The notes under the pieces: model-generated
Seen by the model: the letters and a program-made list of their open reading frames with translations, nothing else
Told to the model about the DNA's origin: nothing
Database searches by the model: none
Part shown: one piece after another, positions 1 to 8,945 of the stretch
Layout of the letters: every line of letters begins with the position of its first letter
Numbering within the stretch: the first letter of the stretch is position 1
Translations under genes and position numbers: made by a program
NCBI GenBank assembly: GCA_002350625.1
Contig: DEFE01000023.1
Location: 41,764 to 50,926 of the forward strand
Source of the DNA: Lachnospiraceae bacterium UBA2860
Lineage (GTDB): Bacteria; Bacillota; Clostridia; Lachnospirales; Lachnospiraceae
Direction of reading: 5' to 3'
DNA: 9,163 bases

Positions 1-2742
<2,742 letters not shown>

Positions 2743-2743
2743 A

Positions 2744-2849
2744 CGAAGAGGCGGCCCGGGAGAACCCGGGTGCAGCAGAAGAGCATAGGCACTGATCGAA
2801 GAAGCGGCCCGGGAGAACCCGGGTGCAGCAGAAGAACATAGGCAGTGAT
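2744..2849 (+). repeat. Two 53-bp tandem repeats resembling the rpoC 3' end, each with a CCCGGG hairpin
   Basis: Copy A (2744-2796) and copy B (2797-2849) match at 50 of 53 positions by eye. A third, truncated start (TGAAGACC at 2850) follows in phase and runs into the terminator. Each copy holds a perfect 6-bp inverted repeat, CCCGGG-AGAA-CCCGGG (2755-2770 and 2808-2823). The unit resembles the last codons of rpoC: read in the matching frame it gives IEEAARENPGAAEE (EEAARENPGAAEE in copy A), against IEEVGETVGAAEE at the RpoC C-terminus. Because 53 is not a multiple of three and the rpoC stop intervenes, the copies are not translated as part of RpoC. They lie in its 3' UTR, where the hairpins could protect the transcript end. 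That role is inference. Confidence 0.85.
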
Positions 2850-2854
2850 TGAAG

Positions 2855-2882
2855 ACCGGAGGCGTGAGCCTCCGGTTTTTTT
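2855..2882 (+). terminator. Rho-independent terminator of the rpoC transcript
   Basis: This is a perfect 9-bp stem, ACCGGAGGC pairing with GCCTCCGGT, with a GTGA tetraloop, running straight into seven Ts (2876-2882). It is the strongest terminator in the window. It sits 112 bases after the rpoC stop and just after the 53-bp repeats, so it most likely ends the rpoB-rpoC transcription unit. Confidence 0.92.
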
Positions 2883-2900
2883 GTCCTCAGGGCGTCAAAA

Positions 2901-2970
2901 TGCAGTTGAATGGCGCTGAATACAGCGAAATGCGGCTGAATGCAGCAAAATGTCGCTGAATGCCGTGAAA
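2901..2970 (+). repeat. Seven imperfect 10-bp tandem repeats, consensus TGCNGYTGAA
   Basis: Seven consecutive 10-mers start at 2901, 2911, 2921, 2931, 2941, 2951 and 2961. T at position 1, G at position 5, a pyrimidine at position 6 and AA at positions 9-10 are kept in all seven; G at position 2 is kept in six. The preceding decamer (2891-2900) also ends in AAAA and may be a decayed copy. The 10-bp period is close to one helical turn, so the AA steps and short A-tracts all fall on one face of the DNA. The array lies about 40-110 bp upstream of the -35 element of the kinase promoter. Intrinsic curvature or a binding-site array is possible; I see no coding capacity on either strand that explains it. 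Confidence 0.8.
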
Positions 2971-3006
2971 CTACGGCCCGGCGCGAAAAGTCGTAAGTTC
3001 CTTTCA

Positions 3007-3036
3007 TTGACTTTTCGGGGAGGGGCGCGGGATAAT
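3007..3036 (+). promoter_or_regulatory. Predicted sigma-70/SigA-type promoter for the kinase gene
   Basis: The -35 box is TTGACT (3007-3012, five of six consensus bases) and the -10 box is GATAAT (3031-3036, five of six), separated by 18 bp. Transcription would start near 3043, leaving a leader of about 134 nt before the kinase start. The site lies downstream of the rpoC terminator, so the kinase gene would have its own transcription start. Confidence 0.7.
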
Positions 3037-3053
3037 AGAGGCAGAGATTCCGG

Positions 3054-3073
3054 GGCATTCCGTTCGGAGTGCC
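3054..3073 (+). promoter_or_regulatory. Leader hairpin just after the predicted transcription start
   Basis: GGCATTCC (3054-3061) pairs with GGAGTGCC (3066-3073) around a GTTC loop, giving an 8-bp stem with one G-U pair. It lies about 11 nt into the predicted kinase transcript. It could stabilise the 5' end or be part of a regulatory leader. No known riboswitch or protein-binding RNA family is recognised. Confidence 0.5.
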
Positions 3074-3110
3074 GTTTCCATTTTCGTGATATGAGATTGT
3101 ATTTCCTGTG

Positions 3111-3148
3111 AGAGTGCGCGCACAGGGCGGCGGAGCGCGCTCTTTTTT
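3111..3148 (+). terminator. Intrinsic-terminator-like hairpin in the kinase leader (possible attenuator)
   Basis: AGAGTGCGC (3111-3119) pairs with GCGCGCTCT (3135-3143) to give a 9-bp stem with one G-U pair and a 15-nt loop, followed by Ts to 3148. The structure lies between the predicted promoter and the kinase start, so it would cut transcription short before the coding region. A 6-codon ORF (MRLYFL, 3091-3111) ends on the first base of the stem but has no clear ribosome binding site. A competing 6-bp pairing, GCGGAG (3130-3135) with CTCCGC (3149-3154), overlaps the stem by one base. Attenuation is inferred, not shown. Confidence 0.55.
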
Positions 3149-3162
3149 CTCCGCTTTATTGT

Positions 3163-3171
3163 GAGGTGAGG
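3163..3171 (+). promoter_or_regulatory. Ribosome binding site of the kinase gene
   Basis: The purine-rich run GAGGTGAGG (3163-3171) precedes two possible starts, GTG at 3171 and ATG at 3177. Its 3' GAGG part ends 5 nt before the ATG, and its 5' GAGG ends 4 nt before the GTG. The ATG is preferred for codon and spacing. Using the GTG would add only two residues (MR). Confidence 0.6.
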
Positions 3172-3176
3172 TGCGT

Positions 3177-5168
3177 ATGGAACAGGAAGCGTTTGCACCG
3201 GGGGCGGTGATCGCGGGAAAGTACGAGGTGCTGAAGACGATCGGGCAGGGCGGCAGCGGGACCGTCTATCTCGTGATGGACACGAATATCCGGAAGAACT
3301 GGGCGATGAAGGCCGTGCGGAAGAGCGGGGACGGCGAGGACGGCCGGGCGGCCTTCGTGACGGAGATCCGCATGCTGCGGGACCTGGCGCACCCGCGCCT
3401 GCCGCGCATCGTGGACGCGCTGGAGGGCGGGGATTCCTTCTATGTCGTGATGGATTTCATCGAGGGGCGGACGCTCGAGCAGGTGCTTAAGGAGGAGGGG
3501 CCGCAGAAGGCGCGGGACGTCGCGGCCTGGGCGCGGGAGATCTGCGGCGTGCTCGGATACCTGCACGGACGGACGCCGCCCGTGCTCTATCTGGACATGA
3601 AGCCGCACAATATCATGCTGCGGCCGGAGGGCGGCGTGATGCTGCTCGACATGGGCATCGCGCGCAGGCAGCAGGGGGCGGACGGGGCCGGGGAGCGGAG
3701 AGAGGGGACGCCGGGATACGCGGCGCCGGAGCTGTGCGCCGCGGGGACGCAGGTGGACGCCGCGGCGGATATCTACGGGCTCGGCGCGACGATGTACTGC
3801 CTCCTCACCGGCGCGCCGCCCCGGGACCCGGCGATGGCGGCGCAGACGCTGCGGCAGATGAAGGCCGGGATCGGCGGGGGACTTGCGGAGATCGTGTGCA
3901 AGTGCCTGAGCGCGGAGAAGGCCGCCAGGTTCAGAAGCGCGGCGGAGCTCAGCGAAGCGCTTGCGCACTACAGGCAGATGGACGAGACATCTCTTAAGAA
4001 GGAGAGGCGAAAGATCATGACATTTGCGGCGGCACTTATGACCGGCATCGCGGGGATGGCATTTTCGGTGTCGGGACACGCGGGCATCCGCGCGGAGACC
4101 GGACAGCGCTACGTCCGGCTCCTCACGGAGGCGGACACGCTCGCGGAGGAGAAGGGGACGGAGAATTTCGCGTCCGAGGTTCTCTCCAAGTATCTCGAGG
4201 CGATGGATCTCGCGCCCTCGCGCGAGGACGCCTACCTCCGCGCGCTCGACTACTGCGCGGGCGCCGGGCACACCGGGAGCGGCCTCCGTCCCGTATGCGC
4301 GCGGATCGACGCCGGCGTGGGCGGGATCGACGGCAGCGACCTTGTGCTCTCCCGCGTCGCCGACCTGTATTTCAGCGGAAATGCGAAGGACAGCGGCTTT
4401 TCCGGCGACTACCGCAAGGCGGCGCGCTATTACGCGCTGGTCGACCGGAGAAGCTTTCCCGAAGCGGTCTATTATGCGTCGATCGCGGAGGCGATGAGCG
4501 ATATGGGCGGGCGCGCGGACTGGAAGCGGGCGGCGGAGATGCTGCGGTGCTTTGAGGCGTACAACGCCGGGGTCACGAACGGCGTGAAGCGGATCCGCGG
4601 CGCGCTGGCCGCGGCGGGCGTGTACAGTGCGAACCGGCAGGCGTTCCTTGCGGAAGGGATCGACGCGTCCGGCCGGGCGATCCGCCTGCTTGAGGAGGCG
4701 GACCGGGACGCGGAGGCGCTGCTTCTTGCGGCGGAGAGCGGTGTGAGCGCGGAGACGGATGCGGGGGAGCTTAAGGAGCTCGGCGTACAGGTGCTGAAGA
4801 ATCTCGGCGCGGCCGGACTTGCGGCTCTCTCTGAAGGAAATCCGGCGATGAGCGCGTCGGAGACCGCCGGCGTCTACGAGAGACTCATCCGTCTCGCCGG
4901 GACGCCGGAGGAGATCGAGGAGGCGCGCTTTCATCTGGCGGACGTGCTGCTGATGGAGGACGACGGCGCGCGCGGGGAGGAGATGCTTAAGGAACTCGTG
5001 CGGCTCTACCCGGAGCACGCGAAGGCGTATCTCAGCTACGCCGCGTATCTGCTCGGCCGGGACAGGAACGAGGAGGCGCTTGCCATGATCCGGCAGGCGG
5101 AGGGCTGTCCGGATATCGGGGAGGCCCCTTCGTACAGGAGCCTTCTCTTAAAGGCACTGAAGCACTGA
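3177..5168 (+). CDS. Membrane-spanning Hanks-type Ser/Thr protein kinase with extracytoplasmic TPR-like domain
   Basis: This is a 663-residue protein kinase. The cytoplasmic catalytic domain (about 16-265) shows the glycine loop GQGGSG (23-28), ATP-binding K45 in WAMK, helix-C E63, the catalytic loop YLDMKPHN with D140, K142 and N145, D158 in DMG (usually DFG), GTPGYAAPE (177-185), D198 and a late R251. All key catalytic residues are present. The HRD arginine is replaced by L139, making it a non-RD kinase, and residues 161-177 of the activation loop contain no Ser, Thr or Tyr. A basic stretch, KKERRK (274-279), precedes one transmembrane helix (about 281-300). Residues 300-663 are helical and TPR-like, clearest at 330-360 and 577-645, and should face outward. 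PASTA domains are absent, so it is not a standard PrkC/PknB. The next gene on the same strand encodes an Ig-repeat membrane protein, its probable partner. Kinase assignment is firm; ligand and substrates are unknown. Confidence 0.93.
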   Translation: MEQEAFAPGAVIAGKYEVLKTIGQGGSGTVYLVMDTNIRKNWAMKAVRKSGDGEDGRAAFVTEIRMLRDLAHPRLPRIVDALEGGDSFYVVMDFIEGRTLEQVLKEEGPQKARDVAAWAREICGVLGYLHGRTPPVLYLDMKPHNIMLRPEGGVMLLDMGIARRQQGADGAGERREGTPGYAAPELCAAGTQVDAAADIYGLGATMYCLLTGAPPRDPAMAAQTLRQMKAGIGGGLAEIVCKCLSAEKAARFRSAAELSEALAHYRQMDETSLKKERRKIMTFAAALMTGIAGMAFSVSGHAGIRAETGQRYVRLLTEADTLAEEKGTENFASEVLSKYLEAMDLAPSREDAYLRALDYCAGAGHTGSGLRPVCARIDAGVGGIDGSDLVLSRVADLYFSGNAKDSGFSGDYRKAARYYALVDRRSFPEAVYYASIAEAMSDMGGRADWKRAAEMLRCFEAYNAGVTNGVKRIRGALAAAGVYSANRQAFLAEGIDASGRAIRLLEEADRDAEALLLAAESGVSAETDAGELKELGVQVLKNLGAAGLAALSEGNPAMSASETAGVYERLIRLAGTPEEIEEARFHLADVLLMEDDGARGEEMLKELVRLYPEHAKAYLSYAAYLLGRDRNEEALAMIRQAEGCPDIGEAPSYRSLLLKALKH

Positions 5169-5181
5169 GGCTGTGAAACGG

Positions 5182-5203
5182 AGCGCCGCTTCCGGCGTTT
5201 TTT
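5182..5203 (+). terminator. Terminator-like hairpin between the kinase and Ig-repeat genes
   Basis: AGCGCCG (5182-5188) pairs with CGGCGTT (5193-5199) around a CTTC loop, giving seven pairs including one G-U, and the T-run extends to 5203. The core stem is only five G-C pairs, so termination is likely partial. Only 24 bases separate its end from the next start codon, too few for a promoter. It may lower expression of the downstream gene relative to the kinase. Confidence 0.6.
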
Positions 5204-5217
5204 CAACTTAAACGGAC

Positions 5218-5225
5218 GGGGGGAG
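5218..5225 (+). promoter_or_regulatory. Ribosome binding site of the Ig-repeat gene, with tight spacing
   Basis: GGGGGGAG lies only 2 nt before the ATG at 5228. The spacing is short if GGAG is the pairing core, but an earlier register of the G-run gives about 4-5 nt. The next in-frame candidates (GTG 5240, ATG 5243) are 14-17 nt away and would cut into the first membrane segment, so 5228 is kept. Confidence 0.55.
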
Positions 5226-5227
5226 AT

Positions 5228-8200
5228 ATGGGATATCAGGTGATGATCGTACTTGGGACGGGGGTGGCACTCATCGGCTTTGGCGGCGCGGCCGTGCTCT
5301 TTTTCAAATGGCGCATTCCGGAGGTGGTGCGGATTCTTTTAAGAGCGCGGGGACTCTACCTCCTCATCTGTCTTTTGAGCCTGAGCTGCCTTGGCGCGGC
5401 GAGAGCGTCAGCGGAGGATGAGAGGGGCGCCGTGTGGGCGGATTTCGCCGGGACGCCGGGCGGATGGGCTGCACAGGCGGAGACGGATGCGGCCGGGGGA
5501 TCGGGTGAGAGCAGGCCTGCGCCTGCGGACAGCGTGGAGGAAAAGGGCGAAGCACCCGAAGACAGGCCGGAGACTGAAGGGAATCTGCAGATGCAATCCG
5601 GTGAGGTGCGAGCAGAGAATGCAGAGACACTCATTATAGCAGCGCCGGATGAAGAAAACGGTGCGGACAGAGAGACGGATGTGGGCGGTGAGACGGATCC
5701 GGACAGTGAAGCGGGTGCGGACGGGGCGGCGGACGCCGTCCTGCAAGGGGAACTGCGGCTTGAGATGTCCGGCGGGATGCCGGACGGGGAAGGCGTCGTG
5801 TACTACCGCGCGGATAACTGCGCGGTCACGGGGATCGTCACAGTCGAAAACCTGCGCCCGGAAGGAGCCGGGGTGCCGCTCGCGCAGCTCCTCATCGACG
5901 GCGCGGACTGCACGGGGGAGGCGCAGGTCTGGACGGACGCCGACGGCGCGCAGGTGCTGACCCTGTCGGCCGCGCAGGTGTGCGCTCTCATCCCCGACGA
6001 CGGCGCGCACGAGGTCTCCCTTTCCGCACCTGACGGAACGATCTGTTCGCTGCCTTTTGTCCTTGACCGGAAGCCGCCGGTCTGCACGATGACGATGGAT
6101 GCACCCGGGGCGGCAAGACCAAAGCTTAAGAAACAGGGGGAACGCTATTATCTGAACAGTACCTGCGAGGTCACCTTTTCTTTTGCCGAAGAGCATCTGG
6201 ATCCGGCGCTTCTTGTGGTGAGCCGGGGCGCCATCACGGAGGGGACGTATAACAGCGAGACGGCGCAGGTGACGACCTGGCCGGAGCGGATCCCGCTTGC
6301 GGGAGACAGCGCCCGCGATGTCCTGAGCGCTGACGGCGTGTACCGCTACGCCATCAGCGGCTGCGACAAAGCGGGCAACGCGCCCGTCACGGCGGGCGGA
6401 GATCTCGACGAAAACGGGCGGAGCCGGCACATCGTGATTGACAGGACGCCTCCCGGCGGCACGCTCACGATCAGCGCGGGCGGCTATGATTTCTTCCGCA
6501 TGGACGACGCGGGCACGGAGACGGGGGCCGCGAAAGCGGTGTCTGCCTCGTCCGTACTGATCTGCGTCGACGCGGATGTGCGGCGCGAGCACAGCCCGGT
6601 GAGAGCTGCGGCGAAGGTGACGGCGCATCCGGCGCCTTCCATCAGGAGCAGCACCGGCAAGGCATACCGCTACGGGGAGGCCCTTCGCTTTGCCGTGGAC
6701 GGGAAGCGGGAGCTTAAGGTGACGACATGGACCCTTGAGGATCTCGCGGGAAATAAAGTGACGGCGAAGATGAAGCGGACGCTGCGCCTCGACCCGGACG
6801 CGCCTTCGCTCAGCGTCTCCTTCGTCTCGCAGGCGGGCGGCGCGGACCGGGAGGGACGCCCGCTCTTTCGGGAGACGCCGCTCCTCCGCGTCCGCGCGGC
6901 GGATGCCCTCGAAGGCAGCGGCGGGTCCGGGATCGCGCGCGTGCTCGCAGGGACTGCTGCGTCCGCGGACGATGCAGGAGATCCGGCGGATGCGCGCGCC
7001 CTGTTTGAGGCGGGGGGAGAGCGTGTTTTCTTATATGAAGGAACCTGTGCGGCAACCGCGGGAAGTGCCGAAGGAAATGGTCTCGGCACGTTCCTTCGCG
7101 CAGAGGATGCGGCGGGCAACCGCGCGGAGGCGCGCCTTTCTTTTTCCGTCGACCGCACAGCGCCGCGCGCAAAGCTGGTCTATGAGGAGAACGATGCCCT
7201 GGAGGGCCGGTTTTTTGCGCACGCAAGACATGCGCGCCTTACAGTCACGGACCGGAACGCGGCGCCGGAGCTCATCCGCGCGGACACGGGGAGCGCGCGG
7301 GCGGAGATGGGGACGTGGACGAAGGAGCGGGGAGAGAACGGCGAGGAGACGTGGACGGCGGGGCTGACATTTTCGGAGGAAGGGGATTATGAGGTCCGGG
7401 TGAAAGCCGCCGACCTGGCGGGAAATGAAACGGAGAGCGCGGCGTATGAGGGAGAGGCGGCGGAGGCATTTACGATCGATCTGACCCCGCCGGCTGTCTC
7501 CGTGACGGATGCCGCCGGGGAGGCGATGGAGGGGAGATTCTTCCGCGACGCCTGTCAGGCCGCCGTGCACGTCCGGGATTTGCACTTCGCCGGCGCGAAC
7601 ACGCTGTCGCTTGTGCGGGACGGAGAGGAGGTGCCGCTCGCGCTCACATGGGACGGGGCGGCGGCATTGCCGGGCTCCGGGCGGGACGGGGAGAAAGTGC
7701 CGCCCGGCCTTGCGCCTTCCGCGGAAGAGGCGGGGAGCGGAGAGAAGACCGCAGTGATTGACATCCGGGAGGAGGGCGCCTATACGCTCGCCGGCTCGGT
7801 CGCCGATCAGGCAGGCAACGGGACGGAGGCCGCGCCGGTTTCCTTTGTCGTGGACCGGACGCCGCCGGTGCTTTCGATCGCGGGCGCCCATGACGGGGAG
7901 GCGAGCCGGGAGGACATCCGGATCACGGTCCGCGTATCGGACCGCTGGGTGAGAGAGAACTGCCTGACCTGTCTCCTCGAAAAGGAGGGCGAGGCGATCA
8001 CGCTGCCCCTTCTCCCGGAGGAGACGGAGGACGGCTACAGCTTCGCCTTCGGTCCGGTCACGGAGGACGGCCTCTACCGTCTCACCGCTACGGCGCGGGA
8101 CGCGGCCGGCAACGAGACGGAGGAGACGCTTGTCTTTACGGAGAACCGCGCGGGCACGGTCTTTGAATTCGAGCAGGAGGAGATGTGCCGGGAGGACATC

Positions 8201-8818
8201 CGCGAGCCGCTCCGCCCGAGCTTCATCCTCCACAACCCGGACGAGGTCACGATCCTCACGGTCACGGTGAACGGAAATGAGACGGCCTACACCTATGAGG
8301 GCAGCCGCCTCGCACTCGCGGACGCGCTTACGGAGGACGGCGTCTACCGCGTCGGCATCGGGACGCGCGACGCCGCCGGCAACACGAGCATTATGGAGCC
8401 GGTCGTGATCCGGATCGACCGGACGCCGCCCGCGCTTACGGTCCTCGGCCTCAAGGAGGGACAGGCGTCCGTTTTTGGGAGCGCGGAGATCACGCTCGTG
8501 AGCGACGATCCGGACGCCGGCTTTAAGGAGCTGACGCTGGACGGACAGCCGCCGGACGGCGGTCCGGCCGCGCTTCGGGAGGGCGTGTATAAGCTATCTG
8601 TAGACAGGGCCGGGCCCCACACGCTGACCGCGCAGCTGGTCGACGGCGCGGGCAATGTCTCGGAGAAATACGTGCGGACCTTCACGGTGGCGCGCGGTCC
8701 GCTGGGCTTTATCAGAAGCCACATCGGCCTCTTCCTTGTCTTTCTTGCACTCCTCGCCGCGGCGGGGGCGGCCGCGGTCAAAATAGTTCTTGACGGGGGA
8801 AAGCGGCAGGATATATAA
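5228..8818 (+). CDS. Large membrane-anchored extracytoplasmic protein with about eight bacterial Ig-like repeats
   Basis: The protein has 1196 residues. It opens with a transmembrane segment (about 5-26), a basic loop (K27, R29, R35, R39, R41) and a second hydrophobic segment (43-57) ending AARASA, which looks like an internal signal peptide with possible cleavage after A62. Residues 63-170 form an acidic, Gly/Ala-rich, probably disordered linker. Residues 171-1155 hold repeated Ig-like beta-sandwich units. D-x-AGN motifs occur at 380, 505, 627, 729, 860, 958, 1048 and 1139. DRTPP-type starts occur at 280, 405, 522, 642, 751, 876 and 1064, with spacing of about 110-125 residues early on. One boundary (973-981) has NRAGTVFEF in place of DRTPP. 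A C-terminal transmembrane helix (about 1166-1188) leaves a short basic tail. No LPXTG sorting signal is seen. It probably acts as a surface stalk or ligand-binding partner of the upstream kinase; the exact function is unknown. It is possibly cotranscribed with the kinase. Confidence 0.9.
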   Translation: MGYQVMIVLGTGVALIGFGGAAVLFFKWRIPEVVRILLRARGLYLLICLLSLSCLGAARASAEDERGAVWADFAGTPGGWAAQAETDAAGGSGESRPAPADSVEEKGEAPEDRPETEGNLQMQSGEVRAENAETLIIAAPDEENGADRETDVGGETDPDSEAGADGAADAVLQGELRLEMSGGMPDGEGVVYYRADNCAVTGIVTVENLRPEGAGVPLAQLLIDGADCTGEAQVWTDADGAQVLTLSAAQVCALIPDDGAHEVSLSAPDGTICSLPFVLDRKPPVCTMTMDAPGAARPKLKKQGERYYLNSTCEVTFSFAEEHLDPALLVVSRGAITEGTYNSETAQVTTWPERIPLAGDSARDVLSADGVYRYAISGCDKAGNAPVTAGGDLDENGRSRHIVIDRTPPGGTLTISAGGYDFFRMDDAGTETGAAKAVSASSVLICVDADVRREHSPVRAAAKVTAHPAPSIRSSTGKAYRYGEALRFAVDGKRELKVTTWTLEDLAGNKVTAKMKRTLRLDPDAPSLSVSFVSQAGGADREGRPLFRETPLLRVRAADALEGSGGSGIARVLAGTAASADDAGDPADARALFEAGGERVFLYEGTCAATAGSAEGNGLGTFLRAEDAAGNRAEARLSFSVDRTAPRAKLVYEENDALEGRFFAHARHARLTVTDRNAAPELIRADTGSARAEMGTWTKERGENGEETWTAGLTFSEEGDYEVRVKAADLAGNETESAAYEGEAAEAFTIDLTPPAVSVTDAAGEAMEGRFFRDACQAAVHVRDLHFAGANTLSLVRDGEEVPLALTWDGAAALPGSGRDGEKVPPGLAPSAEEAGSGEKTAVIDIREEGAYTLAGSVADQAGNGTEAAPVSFVVDRTPPVLSIAGAHDGEASREDIRITVRVSDRWVRENCLTCLLEKEGEAITLPLLPEETEDGYSFAFGPVTEDGLYRLTATARDAAGNETEETLVFTENRAGTVFEFEQEEMCREDIREPLRPSFILHNPDEVTILTVTVNGNETAYTYEGSRLALADALTEDGVYRVGIGTRDAAGNTSIMEPVVIRIDRTPPALTVLGLKEGQASVFGSAEITLVSDDPDAGFKELTLDGQPPDGGPAALREGVYKLSVDRAGPHTLTAQLVDGAGNVSEKYVRTFTVARGPLGFIRSHIGLFLVFLALLAAAGAAAVKIVLDGGKRQDI

Positions 8819-8822
8819 TAAT

Positions 8823-8853
8823 CGGGCGTGTTCAGTGACACGCCCGTGTTTTT
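8823..8853 (+). terminator. Rho-independent terminator after the Ig-repeat gene
   Basis: CGGGCGTGT (8823-8831) and ACACGCCCG (8838-8846) form a perfect 9-bp stem around a TCAGTG loop, followed by TGTTTTT (8847-8853). It begins 5 bases after the stop codon and should end the accessory transcript, separating it from rpsL. Confidence 0.9.
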
Positions 8854-8855
8854 AT

Positions 8856-8871
8856 GCTGTCAAAGGACAGC
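8856..8871. repeat. Perfect 6-bp inverted repeat in the rpsL upstream region
   Basis: GCTGTC (8856-8861) and GACAGC (8866-8871) flank an AAAG spacer. It lies just after the terminator, in the region where an rpsL promoter or operator would be expected. It could be a dyad binding site or a small hairpin. No matching regulator is recognised. Confidence 0.45.
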
Positions 8872-8902
8872 GGACACGGAAGATAAGACAAAAACAGCCG
8901 AA

Positions 8903-8930
8903 CCGCCGCTTTCCTATATAAAGAAGGCGG
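8903..8930 (+). promoter_or_regulatory. rpsL upstream region: inverted repeat overlapping a TATATA box
   Basis: CCGCC (8903-8907) and CTTT (8909-8912) pair with AAAG (8920-8923 region) and GGCGG (8926-8930), giving a 5+4-bp stem with a small internal loop. The apical loop and its right edge contain TATATAAA (8915-8922), which resembles a -10 box, but no convincing -35 box sits 16-18 bp upstream. The element is therefore either promoter DNA or, if transcription starts earlier, a leader hairpin 7 nt before the rpsL ribosome binding site. A role in ribosomal-protein feedback is possible but unproven. Confidence 0.4.
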
Positions 8931-8937
8931 ACATTAC

Positions 8938-8945
8938 AAAGGAGG
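8938..8945 (+). promoter_or_regulatory. Strong Shine-Dalgarno sequence of rpsL
   Basis: AAAGGAGG is a near-perfect complement of the 16S rRNA 3' end. It lies 12 nt before the ATG at 8958, slightly longer than usual. The S12 N-terminus (MPTFNQLVRKGR) fixes the start unambiguously. Confidence 0.85.

Noticed and set aside
2891..2970. CRISPR array
   Set aside because: Repeat units are 10 bp, degenerate and without spacers; no cas genes nearby.
3171..3173. GTG start for the kinase two codons upstream of the ATG
   Set aside because: It overlaps the purine-rich ribosome binding site and is a weaker codon; the difference is only two residues.
3156..5018. Long open frame on the minus strand (620 codons) opposite the kinase gene
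   Set aside because: It is Arg/Pro/His-rich with no recognisable domain, overlaps a clear kinase, and is expected from GC-rich third positions on the other strand.
5378..5398. Lipoprotein lipobox around C54 in the Ig-repeat protein
   Set aside because: The residues before the cysteine (S-L-S-C) lack the expected Leu at -3, and an AxA-type signal-peptidase site follows instead.
5408..6628. Minus-strand open frame of 406 codons opposite the Ig-repeat gene
   Set aside because: Low-complexity Arg-rich translation with no motifs; the plus-strand frame carries the ordered Ig repeats.
7031..8233. Minus-strand open frame of 400 codons opposite the Ig-repeat gene
   Set aside because: Same reasons: compositional shadow of the plus-strand gene.
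8857..8887. rpsL promoter CTGTCA-19-GATAAG
   Set aside because: Only four of six matches in each box with a long spacer, and the first box lies inside an inverted repeat; too weak to annotate.
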